34,996 nt of DNA from an uncultured Pelagibacteraceae bacterium (GCA_902581925.1 CACHQB010000012.1:1-34996); one strand, 5' to 3'; positions 15,600-24,271 are shown, counted from the stretch's first letter. Notes: generated by a model from the sequence alone, not told the origin. A program made the numbers and translations.

Positions 15600-17459
15600 C
15601 TACGAAGCTTTTTTCTTCTCGTTCTCATCCACTATATGGTAGACAGGAACTTTTTCCATACTAAATTTACCAGTTTTAGGATCTCTTCTTGAAACTGTTA
15701 AACAATGCCAATTATCGTCATCAAGTTTCATATGGTCACCTCTGTAATAATATCCAGGCCATCTAGTTTCTTCTCTGAACATAGTGTGTTCTGTTACACA
15801 CTGAGAAGTTAAGGCTCTATGTTTAAGTTCCCATGCTCTCATAAGTTGGTGATAATCCTCAGCTCCAACGTTTTCAAGATCTTCCTCAAGCCAAGCTAAC
15901 AACTCTAATCCTCTTTTTAACATATTAGCATTTGTCATATAGTTTGTAGCTATTCCGCCTACATATTCATCCATAATTCTTTGTAAACGTTGCAAACCTT
16001 GAATAGGTGAAATATAGCTTGGAGATACTGTTCCTCCTGTAATCTCATTTTGAGCTACAGTGTAGTTTTCTAAAGGTTTGTAAACTTTAGCTTTAAAATC
16101 TTCACATTGTTCATCTGATACCTTTAAACCATCAGCTTTTTTGTCTTCAATGTATTTTACAGCTGCTTTTGCTGCTAATCTGCCTTCTGTAAATGAGCCT
16201 GACGAAAATTTGTGAGCACTTCCACCTACAGTATCACCTGCTCCAAATAATCCATCAATTGTTAACATTCTATTATAACCCCAGAAATACTCCGGTGGAG
16301 ACAAGTCTTCTGGTCCACTTACCCAAGCTCCAGAACAAGTAGCATGAGAACCCATTACGTATGGTTCGGACGTTGTTAATTCAGGATTTGTATATTTCGG
16401 GTCAATATTTTGAGATGCCCAAACAACAGCTTGGCCTACTGTCATTCCTAAGAAATTTTCCCAACCAACAGTTTCTAAATGTGGGTCTTGAAAAGCCTCA
16501 GTGGTAACCATATGGATTGGCCCACCACCTGCCATTGTTTCTTGAATAAAAGCATGATTTCTTAAACAAGTAGGTGTTGGATGGTGATCAATATATTCAC
16601 CTACCAATTCTTTAGTCTGGTCGTACCATTTCTTCTCGTAGTTTTCACCGTTTGCATTTTGTGTATATGTTTTTAAATGTAAGAAGTAAGCGCCAACAGG
16701 TCCATATCCATCTTTAAATCTACATAACACAATTCTATTTTCCATTTGGGTCATTTTTGCACCAGCTGCAATTGGTAATGCGTAAGCTGAACCATTACTC
16801 CAAGGAGCATACCAAGTTCTTCCCATACCTTCTCCAACAGCTCTAGGCTTAAATATGTGTGAAGCTCCTCCTGCTGCAACAATTACAGCTTTTGCTCTAA
16901 ATACATGAAAATCACCTGTTCTCATATTAAATCCAACAGCTCCACCCACTCTATTCTCTTGAGCCTCATCCATTAAAAGATGAGTAATCATAATTCTATT
17001 ATAAATTTTGTCTGCAGATTTTTTTGCTGCTTCTGCAACAATAGGCTTATAACTTTCACCGTGGATCATTATCTGCCACTTACCTTCTCTTAAATATCTT
17101 CCAGTTTCTTCATTTTTCATCATAGGAAGACCCCATTCATCAAACATATGAACAGTTGAGTCTACATGACGAGCCATGTCATACCCTAAATCTTCTCTAA
17201 CCATTCCCATCAAATCATTTCTTGCGTATCTGACATGATCTTCAGGTTGATTTTCGCCCCACTGCATGCCCATGTAACAGTTAATTGCGTAAAGACCTTG
17301 AGCTACCGCCCCACTTCTATCTATGTTTGCTTTTTCAACACAAACAATTTTCATATCTCTACCCCAGTGCCTTGCTTCGAAAGTTGCACCAGTGCCGGCC
17401 ATTCCTCCACCAACAACTAATACATCACAGTCTTCGTAATGAGTTTTGTGCTTAGCCAT
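15600..17459 (-). CDS. aprA: Adenylylsulfate (APS) reductase alpha subunit
   Basis: This 619-aa flavoprotein has the family's full length. The FAD-binding N-terminus reads CDVLVVGGGMAGTGATFEA, followed by DRSGAVAQGLYAINCYMG, the segment MENRIVLCRFKDGYGPVGAY near residue 240, and SHATCSGAWVSGPEDLSP near residue 372, all typical AprA blocks. With AprB it interconverts APS and sulfite plus AMP. Here it would run in the oxidative direction, turning sulfite and AMP into APS and feeding electrons to the membrane through AprM. The start codon overlaps the aprB stop by one base. No dissimilatory sulfite reductase is nearby, which fits a sulfite-disposal role. Confidence 0.95.
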   Translation of the reverse strand: MAKHKTHYEDCDVLVVGGGMAGTGATFEARHWGRDMKIVCVEKANIDRSGAVAQGLYAINCYMGMQWGENQPEDHVRYARNDLMGMVREDLGYDMARHVDSTVHMFDEWGLPMMKNEETGRYLREGKWQIMIHGESYKPIVAEAAKKSADKIYNRIMITHLLMDEAQENRVGGAVGFNMRTGDFHVFRAKAVIVAAGGASHIFKPRAVGEGMGRTWYAPWSNGSAYALPIAAGAKMTQMENRIVLCRFKDGYGPVGAYFLHLKTYTQNANGENYEKKWYDQTKELVGEYIDHHPTPTCLRNHAFIQETMAGGGPIHMVTTEAFQDPHLETVGWENFLGMTVGQAVVWASQNIDPKYTNPELTTSEPYVMGSHATCSGAWVSGPEDLSPPEYFWGYNRMLTIDGLFGAGDTVGGSAHKFSSGSFTEGRLAAKAAVKYIEDKKADGLKVSDEQCEDFKAKVYKPLENYTVAQNEITGGTVSPSYISPIQGLQRLQRIMDEYVGGIATNYMTNANMLKRGLELLAWLEEDLENVGAEDYHQLMRAWELKHRALTSQCVTEHTMFREETRWPGYYYRGDHMKLDDDNWHCLTVSRRDPKTGKFSMEKVPVYHIVDENEKKKAS

Positions 17460-17929
17460 TAGTAATAAACTCCTTTTTTAAATGACTCTTTTGGAACTGC
17501 AGGAAGTTCACCATCGATATTTAGTCCTTCAGGTTCGGTGTAAAGTCTTTGTGAATTTAATTCTCCTTGTTTTATTTTTTCACCATCTGCAAGTTTAGGA
17601 ATAAATTTTCCCCATGGTTTTGTTGTTATTGGTGAAACAAAGTCTTTTGTTGTTCCATTTCTAAATTTTATTTTCCAAGAAATAGTTCCTTTTTCTTCTT
17701 CACGTCTTACTCTAACGCTATGTCCCATTGGAGCAAAATCTGCATAACCTCTTACGTCAATCGCATGATTTGGGCATGCTTTTACACATGAATAACATTC
17801 CCAACAAAAATTAGGTTCTATATTTTTCGCACGTCTTATATTTTCATCAATGTGCATTATATCAGATGGACAAATATCTACGCAGTGACCACATCCATCA
17901 CATCTAGTCATATATACAAAAGTTGACAT
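17459..17929 (-). CDS. aprB: Adenylylsulfate (APS) reductase beta subunit
   Basis: This 156-aa iron-sulfur protein carries two [4Fe-4S] motifs: CDGCGHCVDICP (residues 9-20) and CWECYSCVKACP (about 42-53). A C-terminal tail (GTISWKIKFRNGTTKDFVSP onward) wraps around AprA in known structures. It passes electrons between the AprA flavin and the membrane partner. The order is aprM, aprB, aprA on one strand, with a one-base overlap to aprA. Confidence 0.95.
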   Translation of the reverse strand: MSTFVYMTRCDGCGHCVDICPSDIMHIDENIRRAKNIEPNFCWECYSCVKACPNHAIDVRGYADFAPMGHSVRVRREEEKGTISWKIKFRNGTTKDFVSPITTKPWGKFIPKLADGEKIKQGELNSQRLYTEPEGLNIDGELPAVPKESFKKGVYY

Positions 17930-17960
17930 AATTTATTTTCTTTCCTTTTTTGTTATCATA

Positions 17961-18755
17961 TTAATAATGTTTTGGCTCTTCTCTTTTTATTCCTAGGCCA
18001 AATTGCTCAGGAGCATCAGCTGGAGGTGGTAAATTATCTCTAGAGCCGTCTGCTTCAGCCAAATTTTTTTGTATTGCTGCTCCAGGCTTATAGAACATAT
18101 GAGCAAATTTTGACCAATAAACTCCACCAAATAAAACTAAATTTGAAACTACAAACAATGCAAAAAATAAGAATGACAAACCGACTTGACCATTAAATTG
18201 TGTATAAGACCAAGCTAGTCCAAAAGTTGAACATGCTAATAATGCTAGAACAAACAAATCAGCTTTAATAATTCTATACCAAGGGTGTGCCTCAGCAGAA
18301 ACATCTACTCTTAAAAAAAACCAAAACCAAAATCCACCAACACATGTAAGTATTGCACCTACATGCCATAGCATTGACCATAATGTAGAAGAAGTTTTGT
18401 CTGCACCTGTATAACAAAACACTAACATAGCTGAAGCAATCCAAAAGATTATAGTTCCATACATACCAAGAACATGTGCTAATCTTCTTTTTCCAAAACC
18501 TAATTCTGATGTTGTTCCAATGTCATAAACTGTAGTCTTAGCAATAATTTTTGCCTTCTCAGCAGCTCCAACCTCTCTTGTTGCCTGCAATTTTGCTTTT
18601 TTTGCATTGTTAAAGAAATAAGTTAAATTTTTGTGGTGTATCATCTGAATAATTGTTCCAAAAGCAATTAAAAGAACCATTGCAATTATAAAACCTTGCA
18701 TAACAACAGTAGGAACTACCTCTGATAATAACGAAAATGGATTTGTTTCAAGCAT
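17961..18755 (-). CDS. aprM: APS reductase-associated membrane protein AprM
   Basis: This 264-aa protein has about five to six predicted helices, with a charged cytoplasmic loop after the first helix (NNAKKAKLQATREVGAAEKA) and a proline-rich acidic tail. Its position directly upstream of aprBA matches the AprM membrane anchor described for SAR11 and some sulfur oxidisers, which is thought to link AprBA to the quinone pool in place of Qmo. Several histidines in or near helices (RRLAHVLGMYG, SMLWHVGAIL, AHPWYRIIKADL) could bind haem or quinone, but no ligand can be assigned. An AAGGG lies before the ATG. Confidence 0.82.
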   Translation of the reverse strand: MLETNPFSLLSEVVPTVVMQGFIIAMVLLIAFGTIIQMIHHKNLTYFFNNAKKAKLQATREVGAAEKAKIIAKTTVYDIGTTSELGFGKRRLAHVLGMYGTIIFWIASAMLVFCYTGADKTSSTLWSMLWHVGAILTCVGGFWFWFFLRVDVSAEAHPWYRIIKADLFVLALLACSTFGLAWSYTQFNGQVGLSFLFFALFVVSNLVLFGGVYWSKFAHMFYKPGAAIQKNLAEADGSRDNLPPPADAPEQFGLGIKREEPKHY

Positions 18756-18769
18756 CTTACCCTTATGTT

Positions 18770-18789
18770 AAATTATTTTTAAATAATTT
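18770..18789 (-). promoter_or_regulatory. AT-rich hairpin in the aprM leader
   Basis: Perfect 8-bp arms AAATTATT and AATAATTT (18770-18777, 18782-18789) lie 14 bases before the aprM start, within the 114-bp spacer after the HIT gene. Because the stem is made only of A and T, it may be an operator half-site pair or chance. The spacer must also hold any separate apr promoter. Confidence 0.3.
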
Positions 18790-18869
18790 CAAAGTTTTCT
18801 AATCTAGTTAACTCATCATATCAACAAAAACTATTGATAAATTTGTCTTTAATAACAATTAAAAAATAT

Positions 18870-19265
18870 TTACTTTCTTTTGTAATGTTGTTTTTTTGGG
18901 ATCACAGACCTGACTCCACCTTGCGGATTCTCTACATCCCCCTCTCTTCTAGGAATTAGATGAATGTGACAATGCATAATTGATTGGCCTGCAGATTTTC
19001 CTGCATTTGTGCCTATATTAAAACCTTTAACACTAGAGTCTTGTTTTAAAATTTTTTCTTTAGTTTTTAAAATTAACTCATTACATGCCTGAATTTCTTC
19101 TTTAGTAAGCTCAAAGTAAGTCTCTACATGTCTTTTGGGAACGATAAGACTATGAAATTCTGAGACTGGATAGCTATCTATGGATGAGTAAGCCAATTGG
19201 TTTTCAAACTGAAGCTCATCTTTTCTGATTTTGCAAAATATACAAGGGTTGTTTGGATCTTTCAT
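18870..19265 (-). CDS. HIT-family nucleotide hydrolase/transferase
   Basis: This 131-aa histidine-triad protein starts with the zinc-type CIFCKI motif (residues 8-13) and carries HCHIHLIPRR with the active triad His98, His100 and His102. HIT proteins cleave or transfer nucleoside monophosphates from adenylated substrates. The start overlaps the pabC-like gene by 4 bases, so it ends a tightly coupled operon. It also lies 114 bp upstream of aprM on the same strand. Some HIT proteins act on adenylylsulfate in other organisms, so a role with APS is conceivable but unproven. Confidence 0.93.
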   Translation of the reverse strand: MKDPNNPCIFCKIRKDELQFENQLAYSSIDSYPVSEFHSLIVPKRHVETYFELTKEEIQACNELILKTKEKILKQDSSVKGFNIGTNAGKSAGQSIMHCHIHLIPRREGDVENPQGGVRSVIPKKQHYKRK

Positions 19266-20011
19266 ATTTTAACAAGAGAATTATATATTTTATTTAACTT
19301 AGTGTAGCAATTGCTCTTTCTTCTCTTCCATTTAAGATCATTTATTTTTGAAACTGATGTTACTCCTTTACCGGATCCGATAAGTATTATTTCATCATAA
19401 TCATTAATTGATTTAATAGAAATATCTTTAAAATTAATTTTAATTTTCTCGCTTATAAATTTAAGTGTATTTCCAAAATAACAATTTTTTTTAGGTGAAA
19501 AAATCTTTCCATTTTTAACAAAAACTAAATTTGAAGTACCAGTTTCTAAAATTTTATCCTTTACTACCAGAGCAATATCAAATTTAGTTGAATCAACTTT
19601 GCTTAATTTTGCTAATATTTTTTTATAATAGAGATTTTTGTAATTTGGTTCTACTCGTTTATATTTAAACAATAAAAGATTAAAATTACTTTTTGGTTTT
19701 GGTCTTTTTCTAATTGAGACTGATATCAGTTTTTTATTTAATGCTATACGAAATAAATTATCAGAACCTTTGTATAGAGTATTTTTGTTAATTAAATCTT
19801 TAATAATGTTTTTTAAATTGTTTTTTCTTATTCCATATTTTTTTGTAGATTTTATTAAGTTTTCTAAATGCGGTTTTAAAAGTATTAACTTAGGAGGTTT
19901 TCCAACCATTCGCATTGTAGTGAATACACCTCTAGTTCCCCAGAGATCTTTGAAAGTAACTTCTTTAAGATTACTAAGCTGATAAGATTTTTTTAATAAG
20001 AGTGTTACCAT
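19262..20011 (-). CDS. pabC: Class IV aminotransferase-fold enzyme, aminodeoxychorismate lyase-like
   Basis: This 249-aa protein has the class IV PLP fold. The N-terminus contains LWGTRGVFTTMR, the centre SVSIRKRPKPKSNFNLLL followed by the probable PLP lysine region LYYKKILAKLSKVDSTKFDI, then ETGTSNLVFVKNGKIFSP and a C-terminal IILIGSGKGVTSVSKI. The likely role is release of pyruvate from 4-amino-4-deoxychorismate to give p-aminobenzoate for folate. The gene overlaps the amidotransferase gene by 38 bases if the first ATG is used; a shorter start cannot be excluded. The symbol rests mainly on its position after pabB- and pabA-like genes. Confidence 0.78.
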   Translation of the reverse strand: MVTLLLKKSYQLSNLKEVTFKDLWGTRGVFTTMRMVGKPPKLILLKPHLENLIKSTKKYGIRKNNLKNIIKDLINKNTLYKGSDNLFRIALNKKLISVSIRKRPKPKSNFNLLLFKYKRVEPNYKNLYYKKILAKLSKVDSTKFDIALVVKDKILETGTSNLVFVKNGKIFSPKKNCYFGNTLKFISEKIKINFKDISIKSINDYDEIILIGSGKGVTSVSKINDLKWKRRKSNCYTKLNKIYNSLVKI

Positions 20012-20531
20012 TTTCTGTTAAAAAAGATTCTGGATGAAATTGAAATCCATATATTTTGTTTTGATTATCCTCAAGGCCCATAGGTATTTTTGTTTTACTA
20101 CATCTCATAATTATTTTAATTGAATTCGATTTGAATGGCTCCATTAATTTTAATGAATGATATCTACCAACTTTAAATTGTTGATTGTTTTTAAAGATTT
20201 TACTTTGATTATTTGTTTTTATTTTGGATTGAAATCCATGATATATTCTTTTTTGTTGGATGATTTTACCTCCTTCATTATACAAAATCATTTGATAACC
20301 AAGACAAATACCAATAATTTTTTTCTTTCCTTTATATTTTTTATAAATTTTCGAAGTTGTAGGATAATCCTTTGGTGATCCAGGTCCTGGTGATAAAACA
20401 ATCACATCACTTTTATCAAGTAATTTGTTATTTACCTCGTAATAATTTGAGCAAAAAACTTTATCAAATTTTGCAAATTGATGAACAACATTCCAAGTAA
20501 AAGAGTCTTGATGATCTATAATGTAAATCAT
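19974..20531 (-). CDS. pabA: Glutamine amidotransferase subunit, PabA/TrpG type
   Basis: This 185-aa class I glutamine amidotransferase has the oxyanion motif LSPGPGSPKDY (about residues 46-56), the nucleophile Cys76 in GICLGYQ, and the catalytic histidine and glutamate in FQFHPESFLT. It hydrolyses glutamine and passes ammonia to the chorismate-binding partner. PabA and TrpG cannot be separated by motif alone; the neighbouring chorismate-binding and PabC-like genes favour p-aminobenzoate synthesis. Its ATG overlaps the pabB-like stop by 4 bases. Confidence 0.87.
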   Translation of the reverse strand: MIYIIDHQDSFTWNVVHQFAKFDKVFCSNYYEVNNKLLDKSDVIVLSPGPGSPKDYPTTSKIYKKYKGKKKIIGICLGYQMILYNEGGKIIQQKRIYHGFQSKIKTNNQSKIFKNNQQFKVGRYHSLKLMEPFKSNSIKIIMRCSKTKIPMGLEDNQNKIYGFQFHPESFLTENGNTLIKKILSA

Positions 20532-21742
20532 TTAAATAACTCCAATAAGGATTTTGCTTTAATATAATTTTCATTGAATTCTTTCTTAGGTGAACTATCT
20601 AATACTACTCCAGATGCAGCAGAGATCTCTGATTGATTTTTGTAATTTAATATAGATCTAATTATAATATTAAACTTCATATCTTGATTAAATTTAATAA
20701 ACCCAAAACTTCCTGTAAAAATATTTCTACTTTCTTTTTCTTGATTATTTAGAAGTTCTAACGTTCTTATCTTAGGACAACCAATTACAGATCCTCCGGG
20801 CATCATAGCTTTGATGATATCAATCAATTTTGTATTTTTATTTATTATCCCACCTATTGAAGTCACATAATGGAAAAGATGCTTATATTCTTCAACGTAT
20901 TTTTTTTTTAGTATTTTAACACTTCCAGGCTTACAAATTTTTGATAAATCACTTCTTTCCATATCAACTATCATGTTGTGTTCTTTTGTTTCTTTCTCAT
21001 TATTTTTGAAATATTTAAGAGCTATATTTTTATTTGATAATAATTTTTTCTTAAAAGTTCCAGCTATTGGTTTTGTTATAATTTTGTTTTTTTTCTTATC
21101 AATTAATGTTTCGGGTGAGCAACTTACTATAGAATAATCCTTGTCTTTTATCATAAATGACTCTGGGGACGCATTAAGACGCATCAATTTCCAAAAAAAA
21201 TTAACAGGATTAATTAATGATTTATTCTTATATTTTGTACAAATTTTAATTTGATAAGTCTCACCTTCTCTTATTTTTTTTGAAAATAATTCAAATATTT
21301 TTTTATATTTTGCATATGAAATATTAATCTTAAAAGGACTTAATATTTGAGTTTTGTTGAATTGATAGTTAAATGTATGTTTTTTTATATTAGATATAAC
21401 TTTAATATCTTTTCTAATTTTAATTATAGTCTCAGGTTTATAAAAAATTCCTTTATAAAAGTTTATCCTTTTTTTATTTTTTAAATTAATACCAATCAAA
21501 TTACATAAAATTTCGTAACCAAAAAATCCAAGATATAAATCTGTTTCTTTGTTATATTTTTTTTTCTCTAACGAATTAAGAAATTTATGTATATTTTTTT
21601 TTGTTAATATGATCTTTTTTGAAAAATCTGTATAAATATTATAGCCATCTTCTACTTTATAAATAATTAAAGGTTTATCTGATTGATACAGATCCTCTAA
21701 ATAAGGGTTAAATTTAAACTTATGCTGACTGAGTTCTTTCAA
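20528..21742 (-). CDS. pabB: Chorismate-binding enzyme, aminodeoxychorismate synthase component I-like
   Basis: This 404-aa protein has the chorismate-binding domain in its C-terminal two thirds: YQIKICTKY, KPIAGTFKKK (residues 214-223), EHNMIVDMERSDLSKICKPG and MPGGSVIGCPKIRTLELL. It combines ammonia from the adjacent amidotransferase with chorismate. The length is short for TrpE and close to short PabB proteins. The motif is PIAGT, with Ala217 where classical PabB has the catalytic lysine of PIKGT and TrpE has alanine. By motif it resembles anthranilate synthase; by neighbours it looks like PABA synthase. It overlaps the MFS gene upstream by 23 bases. The family call is firm, the exact product less so. 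Confidence 0.8.
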   Translation of the reverse strand: MKELSQHKFKFNPYLEDLYQSDKPLIIYKVEDGYNIYTDFSKKIILTKKNIHKFLNSLEKKKYNKETDLYLGFFGYEILCNLIGINLKNKKRINFYKGIFYKPETIIKIRKDIKVISNIKKHTFNYQFNKTQILSPFKINISYAKYKKIFELFSKKIREGETYQIKICTKYKNKSLINPVNFFWKLMRLNASPESFMIKDKDYSIVSCSPETLIDKKKNKIITKPIAGTFKKKLLSNKNIALKYFKNNEKETKEHNMIVDMERSDLSKICKPGSVKILKKKYVEEYKHLFHYVTSIGGIINKNTKLIDIIKAMMPGGSVIGCPKIRTLELLNNQEKESRNIFTGSFGFIKFNQDMKFNIIIRSILNYKNQSEISAASGVVLDSSPKKEFNENYIKAKSLLELFK

Positions 21743-22940
21743 TTGCTTTCTCTACTATAGGTAAATGTATCAGACCTGCAAAAATTGATAATGCGATAGA
21801 TCCGTACCATGCATAGTCAAAATTTCCATTTAATTCATAAAATACACCACCTAGATATGCTCCTAGGAAAGAACCAATTTGATGGCTTACAAAAACTATT
21901 CCATATAAAAGTCCAACATATTTTGTACCAAATATATGTGCAACAATTCCATTTGTTGGAGGAACTGTGGATAGCCATAAAAAACCAAAAGTAACTCCAA
22001 AAACTACAGAATTAAATATACTTGGTGGTAAGAAAATAAAATAGATAATTGAAACGCCTCTTAAAAGATATATTGCACTTAATATTTTTTTCTTACTATA
22101 CCTTGTTGCTAAATAACCACTTGTAATAGTGCCGGCCATATTAAACACTCCTATCAAAGCTAAAACCATTGCAGGTGTCCAATCAGGCAAACCTTTATCT
22201 GCCATATAGGTAGGAATGTGTGTTGCTACTAGAGCAATATGCCAACCACAAACAAAAAAACCTAAAGTGAGATAAATAAAACTTTTGTTTGCAAATGCCT
22301 CTTTTAGAGCCTCTCTTGCTGTTTGATTATTATCTTGATTAACTCCTACAGGTATTTTTGGAGTACTAACAAATAAAGCTACCACTAATCCTAATCCTAA
22401 AAGAAGAGAAAAATATAAAAGAGTATTCTCCCAGCCTGTTTCAACTAAGGAATATCTTACAAGCAAAGGTGATACAAAATATCCAAATGAACCTGCACAT
22501 GTAACAATTCCTGTTGCGATAGTTCTATTAGATGCTGGAAAATGTTTGGCTACTACTGATACCGGGATACCTATTGCAGTGGAGCCTAAGCCTATTCCAA
22601 TCATCACTCCTATGGTTAAAGTAAAATAACCTCCAGTATTATACCCAGAATAAAAAAGCAAAACCCCAACTAAATAAAAAACAAAACCAATAAATATTGC
22701 AACCGCTCCTCCATATTTATCAGTAATTACACCAAACAAAGGACTGAATACTCCCCAAAGTAATAACTGCAATCCCATAACAAAACCAAAATGAGAAATG
22801 GAAATATCTAAGTCAGTATTAAAATCAAAATAAAACAACCCAAAAGTCTGTCTTATTCCTAAAGAAATAATTACAACTATAGAAGCAGCAATTAAAGTGA
22901 TTAGTGCTTTTTTGCTAATAGTAAAACTTTCTGAACTCAT
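21720..22940 (-). CDS. MFS transporter (monocarboxylate/oxalate-formate-type)
   Basis: This 406-aa protein has 12 predicted helices in two halves, with an MFS loop motif FGVITDKYGGAVAIFIG between helices 2 and 3 and SGYLATRYSKKKILSAI in the matching place of the second half. The start IISLGIRQTFGLFYFDF resembles oxalate/formate antiporter and monocarboxylate-type carriers. The substrate is unknown. Its start overlaps metC by 4 bases and its end overlaps the pabB-like gene by 23 bases. Confidence 0.88.
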   Translation of the reverse strand: MSSESFTISKKALITLIAASIVVIISLGIRQTFGLFYFDFNTDLDISISHFGFVMGLQLLLWGVFSPLFGVITDKYGGAVAIFIGFVFYLVGVLLFYSGYNTGGYFTLTIGVMIGIGLGSTAIGIPVSVVAKHFPASNRTIATGIVTCAGSFGYFVSPLLVRYSLVETGWENTLLYFSLLLGLGLVVALFVSTPKIPVGVNQDNNQTAREALKEAFANKSFIYLTLGFFVCGWHIALVATHIPTYMADKGLPDWTPAMVLALIGVFNMAGTITSGYLATRYSKKKILSAIYLLRGVSIIYFIFLPPSIFNSVVFGVTFGFLWLSTVPPTNGIVAHIFGTKYVGLLYGIVFVSHQIGSFLGAYLGGVFYELNGNFDYAWYGSIALSIFAGLIHLPIVEKAIERTQSA

Positions 22941-24115
22941 TTTATAAATTTTAATGCTTGTTTTATATCATTTATTATGTCCTCAGGATCCTCAAGTCCA
23001 ATATGCATCCTTATAATATGTTCATCTTTATTTATATGTGTAAATTGTCTCTTACCTAATGCTTGGTGTGTTTGATAAAGTGCTAAGCTTTCGAAACCTC
23101 CCCAACTAAATCCATACCCAAAAAGTTTTAAAGAATTAACGAATTTTAACACTGAGTTTTTATTTTTTGATTTTATTTTAAATCCTAATAAACCTGATGC
23201 TCCAGAATAATATCTTTTCCATAATTTATAATTTTGACTACCTTTTTTATATGGATAAAAAACTTTAATTATTTTTTTCTGTTTTGATAAAAACTTGGAG
23301 ACTTTAAGTGCATTTTCCTGATGTTTTTCTAATCTCACATCTAAGGTTCGAATACCTCTTAGAATTAAATACGCATCATCAGGACCTAATCTTAATCCTG
23401 AAACTTTATTTGTTGCTTCTACTAATTTAAAAACTCGTTTACTTATAGCTAAACTGCCACCCATTACATCTGAGTGACCAGAATAATATTTCGTTGCAGA
23501 GACAATCGACATGTCAAAACCTAGCTTTATTGGTTTCAGAAAATAAGGTGTTCCCCAAGTGTTATCTATGGCTGTATAAATTTTATTTTTTTTTGCCAAT
23601 GCAACTATTTTAGATAAATCTTGAAATTCAAAAGTGTTGCTTCCAGGATTTTCAACAAAAATAAGCTTTGTTTTTTTTGTAATCTTACTTTTTAGATCAT
23701 TAAAGTCATTTGGATTATAAAATATTGCTTTGATATTAAATTTTTTAAGGTATGTTTCTGTTAAAAGTCTTGATGGCGAGTAAACTGAATCTGTAACAAG
23801 TATTTCATCATCTGGTTTCACAACGCTTAAAACACCAAGAAATATTGCACCAAAACCAGTAGGGGTTAAATAAACCTTATAACATTCTTCAATTTTTCTT
23901 AAAATTTGTTGTAAAGCATATGTTGTGGATGTTCCCTGTCGACCGTAATCAAAATTTCCACTTACTGGATCTTTCAAATATTTATTCTGAGTTTTTTTAA
24001 TATCCTGCATAGATTTAAAAATAATAGTAGAAGCTCTAACCACAGGAGGATTTACTGACTGATTATGAAAATCTTTAGCTGTATGTTTCAGGAAAGTCTT
24101 AAAGGAATTACCCAT
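22937..24115 (-). CDS. metC: Cystathionine beta-lyase (Cys/Met PLP enzyme family)
   Basis: This 392-aa enzyme is of the Cys/Met-metabolism PLP family. Motifs include DYGRQGTSTTYALQ near residues 57-70, AIDNTWGTPYFLKP, the PLP-lysine segment SIVSATKYYSGHSDVMGG and SWGGFESLAL near residue 340. The pattern is closest to alphaproteobacterial cystathionine beta-lyase, which forms homocysteine for methionine synthesis; a gamma-lyase or related C-S lyase is the alternative. It is the first gene of the leftward overlapping operon reaching to the HIT gene. Confidence 0.85.
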   Translation of the reverse strand: MGNSFKTFLKHTAKDFHNQSVNPPVVRASTIIFKSMQDIKKTQNKYLKDPVSGNFDYGRQGTSTTYALQQILRKIEECYKVYLTPTGFGAIFLGVLSVVKPDDEILVTDSVYSPSRLLTETYLKKFNIKAIFYNPNDFNDLKSKITKKTKLIFVENPGSNTFEFQDLSKIVALAKKNKIYTAIDNTWGTPYFLKPIKLGFDMSIVSATKYYSGHSDVMGGSLAISKRVFKLVEATNKVSGLRLGPDDAYLILRGIRTLDVRLEKHQENALKVSKFLSKQKKIIKVFYPYKKGSQNYKLWKRYYSGASGLLGFKIKSKNKNSVLKFVNSLKLFGYGFSWGGFESLALYQTHQALGKRQFTHINKDEHIIRMHIGLEDPEDIINDIKQALKFIK

Positions 24116-24187
24116 AATAAATTTGATATGTTATTAAGACAATGCTATATCCCATGAAAAACGTCAATAAAATTAAAATAGGACTAA

Positions 24188-24271
24188 ATGAGTTACCCAA
24201 AGAAACATAGAGGCCGAAGAAAACAAGGGTCAAAAAAAAGAAGAGCTAAAAGAAAAAATAAGAAGAAATAA
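24188..24271 (+). CDS. Very basic 27-aa peptide
   Basis: An ATG at 24188 preceded by AGGA (24180-24183, 4-base spacing) opens a 27-codon frame ending in TAA at 24269-24271. The product starts MSYPKKHRGRRKQGSKKRR and continues with lysine and arginine; about two thirds of the residues are basic. It resembles tiny ribosome-associated or nucleic-acid-binding peptides, but I do not recognise a family. It fills the spacer between divergent metC and convergent mnmA, and its stop lies in the loop of a shared hairpin. Poly-purine AT-rich DNA can give such frames by chance, so confidence is moderate. Confidence 0.5.
   Translation: MSYPKKHRGRRKQGSKKRRAKRKNKKK

Noticed and set aside
24116-24187. SAM-type riboswitch before metC
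   Set aside because: The 72-bp leader shows no matching stems or conserved core that I can recognise.
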